A stretch of 64,000 bases of DNA. Origin: Gordonia jacobaea (lineage in GTDB: Bacteria > Actinomycetota > Actinomycetes > Mycobacteriales > Mycobacteriaceae). Shown here in pieces: positions 15,896 through 25,444 of this stretch. Below the pieces are notes generated by a model. It was not told the DNA's origin. It saw only the letters and a program-made list of their open reading frames with translations, and made no database searches. The stretch spans positions 1 to 64,000 of the forward strand of contig NZ_LDTZ01000016.1 in assembly GCF_001186365.1 (NCBI RefSeq), written 5' to 3'. The position numbers and the translations under genes are program-made. Positions within the stretch are counted from its first letter, which is position 1; each line of letters begins with the position of its first letter.

Positions 15896-17038
15896 TCAGG
15901 GGGTGAGCCTGCGGGCGGCCGCGCGTGCCGCGAAGGGCGCGACGAACAGCATGAGCAGTACGCGCAGGATCTGCGCCGCGACGACGAATGCGACGTTGGA
16001 GCCCGCGGCAGTCGCCGCCGCGAGCACCGCGTAGATACCGCCCGGGGTGGTGGCGAGGTAGCAGTCGAACATCGACTCGCCCGTCCACCAGGAGAGGAGC
16101 ACGCCGAGCAGCGCGCAGCCGACGCCGATCGCGAGGATCAGCACGACTGCGGCGGGCAGGATGCGGCCGATGGCGCGGAGTCGGGGGAGCGTGAACCCGA
16201 GGCCCGCCTGCCAGCCGATCACCGCGTATGCGGCGGCGAGCAGGACCGAGGGAACGGCGGCGTCGCCTGCAATCCCGGTGAGTTCTGCTGCCGTTGCGAG
16301 GGCCATCGGGCCGAGGAGGCCCGCTGCGGGGAGGTGGATGAGTTTTCCGAGCGGGAGGCCGACCCCGATGCAGATCGCGAGGAGCGCGACGCCCGCGGCC
16401 TGTTCTGTCCAGGTCGGCCGGGCGACAACGACATTCGACGACGACGCGTGGAACACCAGCGACGCGACGAGCGGAATGGTGCTGGTCACGAGTGCGACCC
16501 GGACGTACTGGACGACCGCGACGACGCGCTCGTCACCACCTAGATCGCGGGTCAGCGCGACGAGACCCGACGCCCCGCCGGCCACCAGAGCGAGTGAGCC
16601 GGTCAGGGCGTCGACGTCGCGGTGCAGGCCGAGGAGCGCGCCGCCCGCGACCGATAGCGCGAGCGTGCCGAGCCCCACGACGAGGACCGGCAGCCAGGCG
16701 GAGCCGAGGCCCGAGATGGTCGTCGGATCGGCCATGGTGCCGATGTAGACGCCGACCGTGCCCTGCGCCGCCAACATCGCCGCGCGGGGGACCATCGGCG
16801 GGTCGGTGGCGTCGTTTTTGGCCTTGTCGGCGGGTTCTGTTGCGCTGTCGGGGTGTGGTGCGGCCGCGGTTTGGGTGCTTGTGTCGGCGAGCGTGCGTGG
16901 GCGCGGGGCGTATCCGACGATCGCGAGGAGTGCGGCGACGAGCAGTCCGGCGAACAGGGGTGCGGCGTCGACGTCGATGAGGTCCAGCAGGACACTGACG
17001 CCGACCGTGAAGGCGGCGAGCAGGAACCAGCGGGTCAT
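15896..17038 (-). CDS. AbrB-duplication (PF05145) family membrane protein
   Basis: The 380-residue polytopic protein has about ten helices arranged in two similar halves, each ending in a Gly/Pro-rich segment (ALVAGGASGLVALTRDLGGD and ATTPGGIYAVLAAATAAGSN). This duplicated pattern is characteristic of the AbrB membrane family, proposed regulators or transporters (the E. coli member is linked to aidB). The Lys/Asp/Ala-rich cytoplasmic loop at about 50-85 is low complexity. ATG 17038 starts a clean N-terminal signal-anchor. A much longer open frame continues upstream but is antisense to menD and was rejected. Confidence 0.75.
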   Translation of the reverse strand: MTRWFLLAAFTVGVSVLLDLIDVDAAPLFAGLLVAALLAIVGYAPRPRTLADTSTQTAAAPHPDSATEPADKAKNDATDPPMVPRAAMLAAQGTVGVYIGTMADPTTISGLGSAWLPVLVVGLGTLALSVAGGALLGLHRDVDALTGSLALVAGGASGLVALTRDLGGDERVVAVVQYVRVALVTSTIPLVASLVFHASSSNVVVARPTWTEQAAGVALLAICIGVGLPLGKLIHLPAAGLLGPMALATAAELTGIAGDAAVPSVLLAAAYAVIGWQAGLGFTLPRLRAIGRILPAAVVLILAIGVGCALLGVLLSWWTGESMFDCYLATTPGGIYAVLAAATAAGSNVAFVVAAQILRVLLMLFVAPFAARAAARRLTP

Positions 17039-17097
17039 TAGTCGAGCGTAGCGAGGGGGCGAGCGAGCGGTCGGGTGGAGCGAGGGGGCGGTTTGGG

Positions 17098-17715
17098 TCA
17101 GGGGGCGGTTGCGCTGCCCAGGCTGAGTGCGGCGAAGGGTCGGGGTGCGCCGTGTTGGTAGAACTGGTCGAGTGCGGTGAGGTCGAAACCGTTGTCCGTC
17201 AACAGTTTCGGGATGTCGCGGGTGAGGTGGCAGCCGCCTGCGGTGCGTTTCTGGATCGGTTCGAGGCGTCGCTGCCAGCGTCGGACGGCGTCGTCGGGCG
17301 CGGTGCCGTGTTCGAGAAAGACGACGGTGCCGCCGGGGCGCACGACGCGGGCGATCTCGGCGAGTGCGGCGTCGACGTCGGGGATGGTGCAGAGGGTGAA
17401 GGTCGAGAGCGCGGCGTCGAACGTGTCGTTGTCGAAGGGGAGGCGCTGGCCATCGAGTCCGGCGCGGCGGATGGGGACGGGCGAGGCGGTGACGTGCTCG
17501 ACGGCCATGTTCCACGCGACGTCGGAGGGTTCGATCGCGTCGACGGACGTGACGGCGGCCGGGTAGAGGCCGACGTTGCGGCCGGAGCCGAAGCCGATCT
17601 CGACGACCCGGCCAGAGAGTGGCGTGCATGCGCGGCGTCGAAGAGGGTCGAGCATCGACGACCCGCACGTCACGTTGATGACGCGCGGCAGAACGTGATC
17701 GGTGTAGAAGCCCAC
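17098..17715 (-). CDS. Class I SAM-dependent methyltransferase
   Basis: The 205-residue enzyme has motif [17 protein letters not shown] (about 37-52), the acidic motif VDAIEPSD, motif II-like [18 protein letters not shown] and motif [17 protein letters not shown]. It resembles UbiE/METTL7-type small-molecule or lipid methyltransferases, but the substrate cannot be read from sequence. The start is GTG 17715, and the gene is divergent from menD with 70 bases between. A role in quinone or lipid methylation would fit the neighbourhood, though menG at 21591 already covers menaquinone. Confidence 0.8.
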   Translation of the reverse strand: MGFYTDHVLPRVINVTCGSSMLDPLRRRACTPLSGRVVEIGFGSGRNVGLYPAAVTSVDAIEPSDVAWNMAVEHVTASPVPIRRAGLDGQRLPFDNDTFDAALSTFTLCTIPDVDAALAEIARVVRPGGTVVFLEHGTAPDDAVRRWQRRLEPIQKRTAGGCHLTRDIPKLLTDNGFDLTALDQFYQHGAPRPFAALSLGSATAP

Positions 17716-17785
17716 TTGCCAACCTTCCGTCGAGCCGACGGCACGTATCGGAGATCACTTTAGGTGCGGACATAGGCTGGAGCTC

Positions 17786-19513
17786 ATGAATTCCTCGACA
17801 GAGTCGACGAACTCCATGCCTGGCGCGGCGAGTTCCACGCCTGCGGAGGCGGGTGGGCCGAATCCGTCGACGTTGCAGGCGCGGGTGATCGTCGACGAGA
17901 TGATCCGCGGAGGTGTGCGGGAGGCCGTGCTGTGTCCAGGGTCGCGCAACGCGCCGCTCGCCTATGCGCTGTACCTGGCGGATCGGGAGGGTCGGCTGCG
18001 GCTGCACGTGCGGATCGACGAGAGGTCGGCGGGGTTTTTGGCGTTGGGGTTGGCGGTGTCGTCGAGGCAGCCGGTGCCGATCGTGATGACGAGCGGCACG
18101 GCCGTCGCCAACATGGGGCCCGCGGTGTTCGAGGCGAACTACGCGCGGGTGCCGCTCGTCGTTGTCAGTGCGAATCGGCCGTATGAGCTGCTGGGATCTG
18201 GCGCCAATCAAACCGTCGAGCAGTTCGGGATCTTCGGGACGCAGGTGCGGGCGGCGATCAGCATCGGGCTGGCCGAGGAGGGCCTCGACGCGAACAGTCA
18301 GTGGCGTTCGGCCGTCGGGCGTGTGTTGGCGTCTGCGCGTGGTGCGCGGACGGGAAATCCCGGGCCCGTGCAGTTCGACATTCCGCTGCGCGAGCCGCTG
18401 GTGCCCGACGTCACGAGTACGTCCGAGGATCTCGGCGCGTTCTCCGGACGACCTGGCGGCGTGCCGTGGACGCAGGCGCCCGTGGCCAAGCTCGACGTCC
18501 CGCTGCCGATCGATCTCTCGCTGGACACCGTGGTGATCTCGGGGCACGGGTCGGGTGTGCATCCGGAGTTGGCGGGCGTGCCGACCGTCGCGGAGCCGAC
18601 AGCGCCGCACGCCGCGACGCCGCTGCACCCGCTGGCGCTGGGGTCGATCAAGCCGCAGCAGGCGATCATCTGCGGGCGTCCGACGCTGCATCGCGGGGTG
18701 TCGCGGCTGCTGGCCGACCCGGAGGTGCGCGTCTATGCGCTGACCACGGGGCCGCGCTGGCCGGACGTGTCGGGCAACGTCTACGCGACCGGGACGCGCG
18801 CGGAGGTCAGCGGCGAGCCGCACGAGGAATGGCTGAAAGAGTGCGCCGCCCTGGAGCAGCGCGTGCTGGGGGCTGTCGACGCTGTGCTCGACGAGCCGGG
18901 GCCGCCGACCGGGCTGCACGTCGCGCGCGTGGTGAGCGCGGCGTTGTCGGCGGGTGATCAGTTCGTGGTCGGGGCGAGTAATCCGATTCGCGACGTCGCG
19001 CTGGCGGGTCGGGTGTCCGAGGGCGTGCGCGTGCTGTCGAACCGCGGCGTCGCGGGGATCGACGGGACCAATTCGACGGCGATCGGCGCTGCGCTGGCCG
19101 GGGGCGCGGCGTCGACCGTCGCTCTGATGGGCGACCTGACGTTCATCCACGACTCGACCGGGCTGATCATCGGGCCGGGTGAGCCGCGCCCGTCGTCGCT
19201 GCGGATCGTCGTGGCCAACGACGACGGCGGCGGGATCTTCGGGCTGCTCGAGCAGGGCGATCCGCGGCTCGACTCCGGCGCGTTGTCGGGGGCGTACGAG
19301 CGGGTCTTCGGGACGCCGCACCGCACCGACCTGGCCGCTCTGTGCGCCGGGATGCGGGTGGCGCATCGTCGGGTGTCGCTCTCGGAGCTCGCCGCCGTGC
19401 TTGGCGAGGAGCTGCCGGACGACGCCGGGGGCATCGAGGTCGTCGAGGTGGTCACCGACCGCGGCCGACTGCGCGACGTCCACGCCGCCATCGCCGCGCG
19501 GGTGGCGGGGTAG
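17786..19513 (+). CDS. menD: 2-succinyl-5-enolpyruvyl-6-hydroxy-3-cyclohexene-1-carboxylate synthase
   Basis: The 575-residue thiamine-diphosphate enzyme condenses isochorismate with 2-oxoglutarate in menaquinone synthesis. The Pyr domain has [18 protein letters not shown] (about 52-69) and the conserved Glu in [15 protein letters not shown]. The ThDP domain has [20 protein letters not shown] and the metal-binding region near [11 protein letters not shown], followed by [10 protein letters not shown] roughly 25-residue Ser/Pro-rich N-terminus precedes the fold. ATG 17786 is used. Gene order menD - DUF3592 - mgtA - menG matches Rv0555 to Rv0558. Confidence 0.95.
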   Translation: MNSSTESTNSMPGAASSTPAEAGGPNPSTLQARVIVDEMIRGGVREAVLCPGSRNAPLAYALYLADREGRLRLHVRIDERSAGFLALGLAVSSRQPVPIVMTSGTAVANMGPAVFEANYARVPLVVVSANRPYELLGSGANQTVEQFGIFGTQVRAAISIGLAEEGLDANSQWRSAVGRVLASARGARTGNPGPVQFDIPLREPLVPDVTSTSEDLGAFSGRPGGVPWTQAPVAKLDVPLPIDLSLDTVVISGHGSGVHPELAGVPTVAEPTAPHAATPLHPLALGSIKPQQAIICGRPTLHRGVSRLLADPEVRVYALTTGPRWPDVSGNVYATGTRAEVSGEPHEEWLKECAALEQRVLGAVDAVLDEPGPPTGLHVARVVSAALSAGDQFVVGASNPIRDVALAGRVSEGVRVLSNRGVAGIDGTNSTAIGAALAGGAASTVALMGDLTFIHDSTGLIIGPGEPRPSSLRIVVANDDGGGIFGLLEQGDPRLDSGALSGAYERVFGTPHRTDLAALCAGMRVAHRRVSLSELAAVLGEELPDDAGGIEVVEVVTDRGRLRDVHAAIAARVAG

Positions 19514-19710
19514 GGGTCGGGCCTGGTTTTGGGCTGGGCCTGGTTTTGGGCTGGGCCGTGCGGCCTGGGCTGGCTGGGGTGCGCGCAGAAAAGTGCACCC
19601 CTGGGGTGGTCGGGGTGTACCGGTACAGGTCGACGGCCCACAGCACGTAGTTTCTGCGCGGGGAGCTGCGGCCGGAAGCGGCGTCGGACCCGGCGGTTAT
19701 CCTGGCAGCC
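19514..19710. other. Intergenic region with tandem repeat and palindrome
   Basis: This 197-base stretch has a 17-base unit (GGGCCTGGTTTTGGGCT) repeated twice in tandem near 19527-19560. A perfect 12-base palindrome TGTACCGGTACA lies at 19616-19627. A long-range inverted repeat CGCGCAGAAA / TTTCTGCGCG has its arms near 19582 and 19650. The palindrome could be an operator for the DUF3592-mgtA-menG transcript, but no cognate regulator is encoded nearby. Confidence 0.4.
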
Positions 19711-20409
19711 ATGAATCCGACCATCCTGCGACGTGTGCAGAAGGTGTTGCTCACGCTCGGGATGGTTGTGACCGCGATGTGCCTGGTGCTCATCGTCGCG
19801 TGCTTCCGCAACGACGCGGAGATCGAGAAGCACAAGGCCACGGTCACCGCCGACGTCGTATATGCCGACAGGCTGCACGCCAACGCGTACTTCCAGACGC
19901 CCGACGGCTCGGTGCACAGTCCGCGGCTCGGGCTGCTGTATCCGACGGAGCTGACCGCGGGACAGCGGATTCGCGTCGACTACAGCACCGCCAACCCCGA
20001 CCTCGCGAAACCGACAGGGCGCACGGCTGTGCTCTCGATCGTGCCCGCGGTGTCGGTGGCTGTGCTGGGCTGGATCGTCGTCGGGGCGCTGATGCTCGGC
20101 GTCGCGGAGTTCTCCCGACGCTGGGGCCGACGCCGCGCCGCGCTGCGCACCGCGCGCGACGAGGCCGACGCGGGGAGCGCTGGTGCCCAGGCCGACGGCG
20201 CTGCGCGGGACGAGGTCGACGCGGGGAGTGCCGGTGCCCAGGCCGATGGTGGTGCGCGGGGCGACGACGGTGCACAGAGCTCCGGTGCGCAGGCCGAGGC
20301 CGAGGCGTCTTCGACTGGCGCTATGTCCAAGTCGTCGGCTGCCGAGACTTCACGCGGAGTTTCGAGACCCGACACGTCGGCCGAGGTTGCCGGAAACCTC
20401 GGCCGCTGA
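19711..20409 (+). CDS. DUF3592-type membrane protein with repetitive Ala/Asp/Gly tail
   Basis: The 232-residue protein has helix 1 at about residues 12-31, an extracytoplasmic domain (about 32-105, with the YPTELTAGQRIRVDYSTANP strand typical of DUF3592), helix 2 at about 110-132, then a roughly 90-residue cytoplasmic tail. The tail contains imperfect repeats of DEVDAGSAGAQADGGAR type and is probably disordered. It occupies the position of Rv0556 between menD and mgtA. The ATG at 19711 is clear. Function is unknown; the tail repeats are a likely site of length variation between strains. Confidence 0.75.
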   Translation: MNPTILRRVQKVLLTLGMVVTAMCLVLIVACFRNDAEIEKHKATVTADVVYADRLHANAYFQTPDGSVHSPRLGLLYPTELTAGQRIRVDYSTANPDLAKPTGRTAVLSIVPAVSVAVLGWIVVGALMLGVAEFSRRWGRRRAALRTARDEADAGSAGAQADGAARDEVDAGSAGAQADGGARGDDGAQSSGAQAEAEASSTGAMSKSSAAETSRGVSRPDTSAEVAGNLGR

Positions 20410-20419
20410 TTCTTGCGGC

Positions 20420-21577
20420 ATGCGCGTCGCAATCGCCGCCGAGAGTTTCCTTCCGCAGGTCAACGGGGTCGTGAACTCGGTTCTCCGGGTCATCGACCAC
20501 CTCGAACGTCAGGGCCACGAGGCCGTGGTGATCGCTCCCGACTCGGCGCGCGGCGTCGAACGTGGTCCGCGATTGGTGGGTCGGCGCACGCCGGTGCATC
20601 TGTTGCCGTCGGTGAAGGTGCCGCGGGTGTCGTCGTTGCCGGTGGGTGTGCCCGCGCCGGTGCTGTATCGGACCTTGCGTGATTTTCAGCCCGACGTCGT
20701 GCATCTCGCGTCGCCGTTCGTGGTGGGCGGGGCCGCGGCTGTGGTTGCTCGACGACTCGACATCCCCACGGTCGCGGTGTTCCAGACCGACATCGCGGGT
20801 TTTGCCGATGCGTACCGGCTCGGCGTGGCCTCACGCGCGGCGTGGCGCTACACCAAGCGTCTGCACGAGATGTGTGACCGTACGTTGGTTCCGTCGAGTG
20901 CGACGCTAAAATCGCTTGGTGCACATGGTGTTCCGCGCCTGTATCGGTGGGGGCGCGGCGTCGACACGCAGTTGTTCAATCCGACTCGGCGCGACGAGGC
21001 GCTGCGTCGTGAGTGGATGGGTGATCGGGAGCGGTTGGTCGTCGGATTCGTCGGCCGGTTGGCGCCGGAGAAGCACGTCGAGCGGTTGGCATCGCTCGCG
21101 CACGACGACTCGGTGCGGGTGGTGATCGTCGGCGACGGACCGGAGCGCGCGAGGTTGACGCGACTGCTGCCCGACGCGGTGTTCACCGGGGAGTTGCGCG
21201 GCGTCGAGTTGGCTCGTGCGTACGCGAGCCTCGACGTGTTCACGCATGCGGGCGAGCACGAGACGTTCTGCCAGGCGATCCAGGAGGCGATGGCCAGCGG
21301 GCTGCCGGTCGTCGGGCCGGACGCCGGTGGGCCGCGTGATCTGGTCTCGGCGTGGCGGACGGGGTATCTGCTCGAGCCGGCGTCGTACTCGGCAAAGTTG
21401 CCCGAGGTGATCGACGTGCTGCGCGACGACACGCATCGCGCGGCGATGGGGCGGGCGGGGCTTGCGGCGGTGCGCGATCGGACCTGGCCTGCGATCTGCG
21501 AGCAACTGGTCGGGCACTACCGCGCGGTGATCGCCGGGCAGAGCGGACTGACCGATTCGGAGCTGTTGGCCGGGTAG
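20420..21577 (+). CDS. mgtA: GDP-mannose-dependent alpha-mannosyltransferase (MgtA-like)
   Basis: The 385-residue GT-B family-4 glycosyltransferase shows the N-terminal [15 protein letters not shown] glycine-loop region, [15 protein letters not shown] for donor binding, and the EX7E motif in [16 protein letters not shown]. In mycobacteria and corynebacteria this family transfers mannose to glucuronosyl diacylglycerol or phosphatidylinositol-mannoside acceptors on the way to lipoglycans (Rv0557, MgtA/PimB). It acts at the cytoplasmic face of the membrane. ATG 20420 lies 10 bases after the DUF3592 stop. Synteny with Rv0557 supports the symbol. Confidence 0.88.
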   Translation: MRVAIAAESFLPQVNGVVNSVLRVIDHLERQGHEAVVIAPDSARGVERGPRLVGRRTPVHLLPSVKVPRVSSLPVGVPAPVLYRTLRDFQPDVVHLASPFVVGGAAAVVARRLDIPTVAVFQTDIAGFADAYRLGVASRAAWRYTKRLHEMCDRTLVPSSATLKSLGAHGVPRLYRWGRGVDTQLFNPTRRDEALRREWMGDRERLVVGFVGRLAPEKHVERLASLAHDDSVRVVIVGDGPERARLTRLLPDAVFTGELRGVELARAYASLDVFTHAGEHETFCQAIQEAMASGLPVVGPDAGGPRDLVSAWRTGYLLEPASYSAKLPEVIDVLRDDTHRAAMGRAGLAAVRDRTWPAICEQLVGHYRAVIAGQSGLTDSELLAG

Positions 21578-21590
21578 TAGCGTGGTCGGC

Positions 21591-22286
21591 ATGGCCATCA
21601 CCGACCGCGCAGGTCTCGACAAGGCGCCTGCCGAGGTCGCCGCGATGTTCGACGGCGTCGCGAAGCGCTACGACATCACGAATACTGTGCTCTCCTTCGC
21701 GCAGGACCGTCGGTGGCGCAAAGCGACACGCAAGGCACTGGCGCTGGGCCCGTCGGACGTTGTCCTGGATCTCGCGGCGGGGACCGCGGTCTCGACCGTC
21801 GAGCTGGGGGAGTCGGGGGCGACGTGCATCGCCGCCGACTTCTCGCTGGGCATGTTGAAGGCGGGCGCCGACCGCGACGTTCCCAAGGTCGCGGCCGACG
21901 CGCTGGCGTTGCCGTTTGCCGACGGATCGTTTGACGCCGCGACGATCTCGTTCGGGCTGCGGAACGTGCAGGACGTTCCACTTGCGCTGTCCGAACTGAG
22001 CCGTGTGCTGAAACCCGGTGGGCGACTTGCGATCTGCGAGTTCTCGACCCCGACCTTCGGGCCGTTTCGCACCGTCTACATGGAGTATCTGATGAAGGCG
22101 CTGCCCGTGGTGGCGACCAAGGTGTCGAGCAATCCGGCGGCGTATGTGTATCTGGCGGAGTCGATTCGGGCGTGGCCGGACCAGTTCGGGTTAGGCGACC
22201 TGATCCGCGCCGCGGGGTTCACCGACGTGCGCTGGCAGAACCTGACCGGCGGGATCGCCGCGGTGCACACGGGCCGCAAGGCCTAG
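21591..22286 (+). CDS. menG: Demethylmenaquinone methyltransferase
   Basis: The 231-residue UbiE/MenG-family methyltransferase makes the last methylation of menaquinone. Family signatures include [20 protein letters not shown], the SAM motif [37 protein letters not shown] and the C-terminal [22 protein letters not shown] 21591 is preferred to a GTG three codons earlier. It lies 13 bases after mgtA, so the two are co-transcribed. The last roughly 80 coding bases are duplicated downstream in degenerate form (22572 onward). Confidence 0.95.
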   Translation: MAITDRAGLDKAPAEVAAMFDGVAKRYDITNTVLSFAQDRRWRKATRKALALGPSDVVLDLAAGTAVSTVELGESGATCIAADFSLGMLKAGADRDVPKVAADALALPFADGSFDAATISFGLRNVQDVPLALSELSRVLKPGGRLAICEFSTPTFGPFRTVYMEYLMKALPVVATKVSSNPAAYVYLAESIRAWPDQFGLGDLIRAAGFTDVRWQNLTGGIAAVHTGRKA

Positions 22287-22443
22287 GGCGACCGGATGCG
22301 TACACAATTGTGACGTGAGGGGGGCGCCGAGGAGATTATTGTCTTGGCGTCGCGCTGACGACCGAGTTGTGTACGCGCGCCGCGGGTGTGGCAGTTTGGC
22401 GGGCGTCGAGCAAGGTGTCACGCGGGCCTCGATCAGCGGGCCG
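22204..22443 (+). repeat. Direct repeat copy 1 (menG 3' end plus downstream)
   Basis: About 240 bases covering the last codons of menG and the following non-coding DNA recur at 22572-22804 at an offset of 364-365 bases. Landmarks common to both are GCTGGCAGAACCTGACCGG, AAGGCCTAGGGC, GCGTACACAAT, and a nearly unchanged block from GAGATTATTGTCTTGGCGTC to GGGCGTCGAGCAAGGTGTC. Copy 1 is the intact gene end. Confidence 0.8.
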
Positions 22444-22571
22444 GGTTCGGGCGCGCGCGGGTGCTGGCCTCGTAGATGTGTGTCTTATCGAAAGATGTGG
22501 GTGCTGCAGCACACAGATCCTTCGATTCGACACACATTTAGCCGCCGGGCACTGCTCGGCGCAGCTCTTGA

Positions 22572-22804
22572 GCGCCGCGGGGCTCAGCGACGTGCGCTGG
22601 CAGAACCTGACCGGCGAGATCGCTGGGGGTGCACGGCGCGCAAGGCCTAGGGCGGCCGGGTGCGTACACAATCGTGACGTGAGCGGGGTGCCGAGGAGAT
22701 TATTGTCTTGGCGTCGCGCTGACGACCGAGTTGTGTACGCGCGCCGCGGGTGTGGCGGTTTGGCGGGCGTCGAGCAAGGTGTCGCGCGGGCCCGATCAGC
22801 GGAC
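22572..22804 (+). repeat. Direct repeat copy 2 (degenerate menG tail)
   Basis: This is the second copy of the menG-tail repeat. Identity is high in the non-coding part (an almost unbroken match of about 110 bases) and lower in the coding remnant, where small indels break the reading frame (GGGGGTGCACGGCGCGCAAGG against the menG end). It has no start codon context and is a gene fragment, not a gene. Confidence 0.75.
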
Positions 22805-22893
22805 GGGGGCACGATGGCGAAACCGCAGCTCCGCTGGTCGAGCGGACGCGAGCGCAGCGAGCACCCAGGTCGAGACCACTGCACGCGGTGGGT

Positions 22894-23001
22894 GATCTCG
22901 ACAAGCTCGATCAGCGGGGCGGGGCCCGGTCAGCGGGCCGGGTCGGGCGTGCGGCGGGTCGGTGTGGCTGCGGGAGGGTGATCTCGACAAGCTCGATCAG
23001 C
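22894..23001. repeat. Two hairpin repeats, variant GATCTCGACAAGCTCGATC
   Basis: The sequences at 22894-22915 and 22980-23001 are identical and are each followed by the same roughly 28-base GC-rich tail ending GTCAGCGGGCCGG. They are variants of the hairpin element at 28098-28313 and 30519-30623: GGTC...GACC in those becomes GATC...GATC here. The outer stem (TGATC/GATCA) is preserved by a paired change. Confidence 0.7.
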
Positions 23002-23039
23002 GGGGCGGGGCCCGGTCAGCGGGCCGGATTCGGGGGGCG

Positions 23040-23996
23040 CTAGGCCGAGCTCTTGTGCGCGACAGGGCATCCCGTGGGGAAGGTGCCGAGGTCCTCGACG
23101 CGGTAGCCGTTCGGGTAGCCGCGGACCTCGGCGGTGTCGATGCCGAAGACCGGTTCGGTGCGGGGTGTGGCGAAGTAGCGGATTGCCAGGCCGCGGGCTT
23201 TGAGTCCTGCGGCGACGAGTACACGCTCGGCGCGTGTCGGGTGCGGGTAGTGGAAGGCGTCGAGGAGGGGTTCGTCCATGAGTGCGCGGGCGAGTCGTCG
23301 GACGAGCGGGGCGGGAAGGAGTCGGTACGGCATGAAGGTGGTCAGCAGGTCGAGGGTCGAGTCGGCAACGGCGCGGGAGCCTTCGCGGAAGTCGAAGTGC
23401 TGTTGCTCGTAGGTGTCCATGAGGGACTCGAACTCGGCGTAGGTGTCGGGAATGTCCTTGATTCCCATGTGCTTTCCGAGTAGGCGGTAGTAGTTGGTGA
23501 GCCCGTCGATCTCGCGTTGGCTGAGTGTGCGCCACTCGTAGGCATTGATCCAGCGGGGTGGACAGACGACGAACGTCGCGAGGACGTAGAGCATGTCGTC
23601 GTTGGAGATGTCGTAGCGGCCGTGCATCTGGTTGATCCGACGGACCGCCGCGTGCCGCTGGCTGCCCGGAGCGAAACCGTGCTCGACGGGTGCAGATAGG
23701 AGTAGCACCGTGTCGTCGTAGCGCTTCTGGGTTTCGTCGGTGAATTGGACTGTCTTGTAGAGCAATTCGCCGATCGACGGCACCGCGTAGGTGCGGAACA
23801 GGGCAAAGCTGAGCGCTTGCGTCGTGGCCCAGACGAACTCCTTGCCCGACAGTTCAAGGGCGTACGTGCGCGGGTCGTCGGCGGGATCGACGGCGGCGAG
23901 TTCGTCGCGGCGACGGTACCGCTCGCGTCGGCGCGCGGAGATGGTGCCGGAGAGCCGCGATGGCAGTGTCCGCAGAGGCAGGGTCCGCAGAGGCAT
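23040..23996 (-). CDS. DUF2236 oxygenase (MpaB/latex-clearing-protein-like)
   Basis: The 318-residue, mostly helical protein belongs to the DUF2236 family. Visible family features are KEFVWATTQALSFALFRTYA, RRINQMHGRYDISNDDMLYV with a conserved His that may bind heme, and the downstream FMPYRLLPAPLVRRL segment. Relatives include MpaB-type and rubber-cleaving Lcp oxygenases with b-type heme; the substrate here is unknown. ATG 23996 is chosen; an upstream in-frame ATG at 24053 would add 19 unlikely residues. The C-terminus ends directly at the repeat region. It occupies the place of Rv0559c/Rv0560c but is not their homologue. Confidence 0.7.
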   Translation of the reverse strand: MPLRTLPLRTLPSRLSGTISARRRERYRRRDELAAVDPADDPRTYALELSGKEFVWATTQALSFALFRTYAVPSIGELLYKTVQFTDETQKRYDDTVLLLSAPVEHGFAPGSQRHAAVRRINQMHGRYDISNDDMLYVLATFVVCPPRWINAYEWRTLSQREIDGLTNYYRLLGKHMGIKDIPDTYAEFESLMDTYEQQHFDFREGSRAVADSTLDLLTTFMPYRLLPAPLVRRLARALMDEPLLDAFHYPHPTRAERVLVAAGLKARGLAIRYFATPRTEPVFGIDTAEVRGYPNGYRVEDLGTFPTGCPVAHKSSA

Positions 23997-24107
23997 GAGG
24001 GGCTCCCTTGTCGACGTTGTGGTGCATGACACATTCTCAATGGAACGTATCACGCAAAACGTCTCAAACCAATGGTCGACGCCTCGACATGGAGTTGCGG
24101 GGTGGAT

Positions 24108-25382
24108 TCAGGCGAACGGAGGCCGGTCGTCGATGCGCGTGGAGACGTGGCCTGCGGCACGCCAGGCCCGGGCGACCAGATCGGCGTCGTCGTCGGTGAT
24201 GAGGTTGCCCATCACGCGCACGACGAGCGACATCAGCTTTGCCGACCGAATGCCCGGCCGCCCGAGCAGCGGCACGGCGCGAGGGACGGTCAGCACGCCG
24301 GCGAGGCGTCGAGCGGCCGAGAACGCCAGACCGTAATGCTCGACGAGGGTCTGCTGCCACTGCACGGTGTGGTCGGGGCTGCCGAGGCGCTGGGCGGCGA
24401 GGCGGCCGGTCTCGAGGGCGTAGTCGATGCCCTCGCCGTTGAGCGGATTGACGCATGCGGCGGCGTCGCCGATGAGCATCCAGTTGGGTCCGGACACACC
24501 CGTCACCGCGCCACCCATCGGCAGCAGCGCCGACGTCAGGCGAGCAGGCTTCCCGGTGATCTGCCACTCGTCGCCGACCATGCGCGCGTAGTGGTCGAGG
24601 ATGGGCCGTAACGCCATGTGCGCCGGGCGTTTCGACGTCGCCAGTGCGCCGACACCGACGTTCAGCAGGCCGTTCGCGGTGTCGTGCTGATCCGGCCCGC
24701 CCCCTGCGCTCCCGAGCGGGAAGAGCCACCCGTAGCCGGGTAGCAGCTCGCCGTCGGGGGCGCGTAGTTCGAGGTGCGAGCCCATCCAGTTGTCGTCGGC
24801 GCGTGTCGATGGCACGTAGGCGCGTGCTGCGACGCCAAATGCGGTGTCGCGGTGCCATTCTCGGCCGAGCTTCTTGCCGAGCGTCGAGCGCACGCCGTCG
24901 GCGACGATGACCTCGCGCACGCGGATCGTGTTCTGTCGTTCCGGGCTGTCGACGGTGACCGTTGAGATCCGATCGCCGGACATCTCGACGTCGACGGCCT
25001 TGGCGCCCTGGAACATTCGGGCGCCGCGAGTGACGGCGAGTGCGCGCAGCTCGTCGTCGAGTTCCATCCGCGTGATGGCGCTGCCGTACGCGGGGAAGCG
25101 GCCGGCCGGCCACGGCACGCGCTGCGTGGCTCCCCAGCCGTGCAGTTCGAGGCCGTCGATGTGGGGGCTGGCGGCAAGGCGGTCGGCGAATCCGAGTTCG
25201 ATGAGCTCGGCGGTCGCGCGCGGCGTCAGGCCGTCGCCGCATGTCTTGTCGCGGGGGAAGGTGGCGGCGTCGAGGAGGACGACGTCGAGTCCGGCGGCGG
25301 CGGCGTGGGCGGCGGCGGCAGACCCGCCCGGTCCCGCGCCGACGACGAGGACGTCGGCGCTCTCGGGGATCTGGCTCGTCAC
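24108..25382 (-). CDS. menJ: Menaquinone reductase (geranylgeranyl reductase family flavoprotein)
   Basis: The 424-residue FAD enzyme has the N-terminal dinucleotide fold VLVVGAGPGGSAAAAHAA (about 11-28), the RDKTCGDGLTPRA motif, and the C-terminal FAD-binding LIGDAAACVNPLNGEGIDYA. In M. tuberculosis the homologue Rv0561c (MenJ) reduces one isoprene unit of menaquinone to give MK-9(II-H2); the same reaction is likely here. GTG 25382 is chosen because upstream residues are not conserved-looking. It is divergent from the polyprenyl synthase gene with 62 bases between, as in the Rv0561c-Rv0562 arrangement. Confidence 0.9.
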   Translation of the reverse strand: MTSQIPESADVLVVGAGPGGSAAAAHAAAAGLDVVLLDAATFPRDKTCGDGLTPRATAELIELGFADRLAASPHIDGLELHGWGATQRVPWPAGRFPAYGSAITRMELDDELRALAVTRGARMFQGAKAVDVEMSGDRISTVTVDSPERQNTIRVREVIVADGVRSTLGKKLGREWHRDTAFGVAARAYVPSTRADDNWMGSHLELRAPDGELLPGYGWLFPLGSAGGGPDQHDTANGLLNVGVGALATSKRPAHMALRPILDHYARMVGDEWQITGKPARLTSALLPMGGAVTGVSGPNWMLIGDAAACVNPLNGEGIDYALETGRLAAQRLGSPDHTVQWQQTLVEHYGLAFSAARRLAGVLTVPRAVPLLGRPGIRSAKLMSLVVRVMGNLITDDDADLVARAWRAAGHVSTRIDDRPPFA

Positions 25383-25444
25383 TCGACCAGTATGTGGCCT
25401 CCCGGCACGCTCGCCACACGCGCCCACCGACTAGGCTCGGCGGA

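Larger units (their letters stand above)
22287..23039. other. Repeat-rich 753-base region without a supported gene
   Basis: The region contains the downstream part of repeat copy 1, a unique stretch (about 22444-22571) with an imperfect repeat of CACAGATC/ACACATTT type, repeat copy 2, an inverted GCTGGTCGAGCGGACGCGAG...AGGTCGAGACC element near 22836-22878, and two copies of a hairpin repeat at 22894 and 22980, each followed by CGGGGCGGGGCCCGGTCAGC. Open frames here have skewed, repeat-driven composition and no ribosome binding sites. I see no gene. Confidence 0.65.

Noticed and set aside
15896..19483. Very long minus-strand open frame (about 1195 codons)
   Set aside because: Only the last 381 codons (start 17038) encode a membrane protein with normal composition. 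The rest is antisense to menD and the methyltransferase, is Arg/His/Pro-rich and resembles no family.
22367..22981. Plus-strand 204-codon frame in the menG-DUF2236 gap
   Set aside because: It runs through the duplicated menG tail and hairpin repeats, has repetitive Gly/Arg/Ser composition and no ribosome-binding site.
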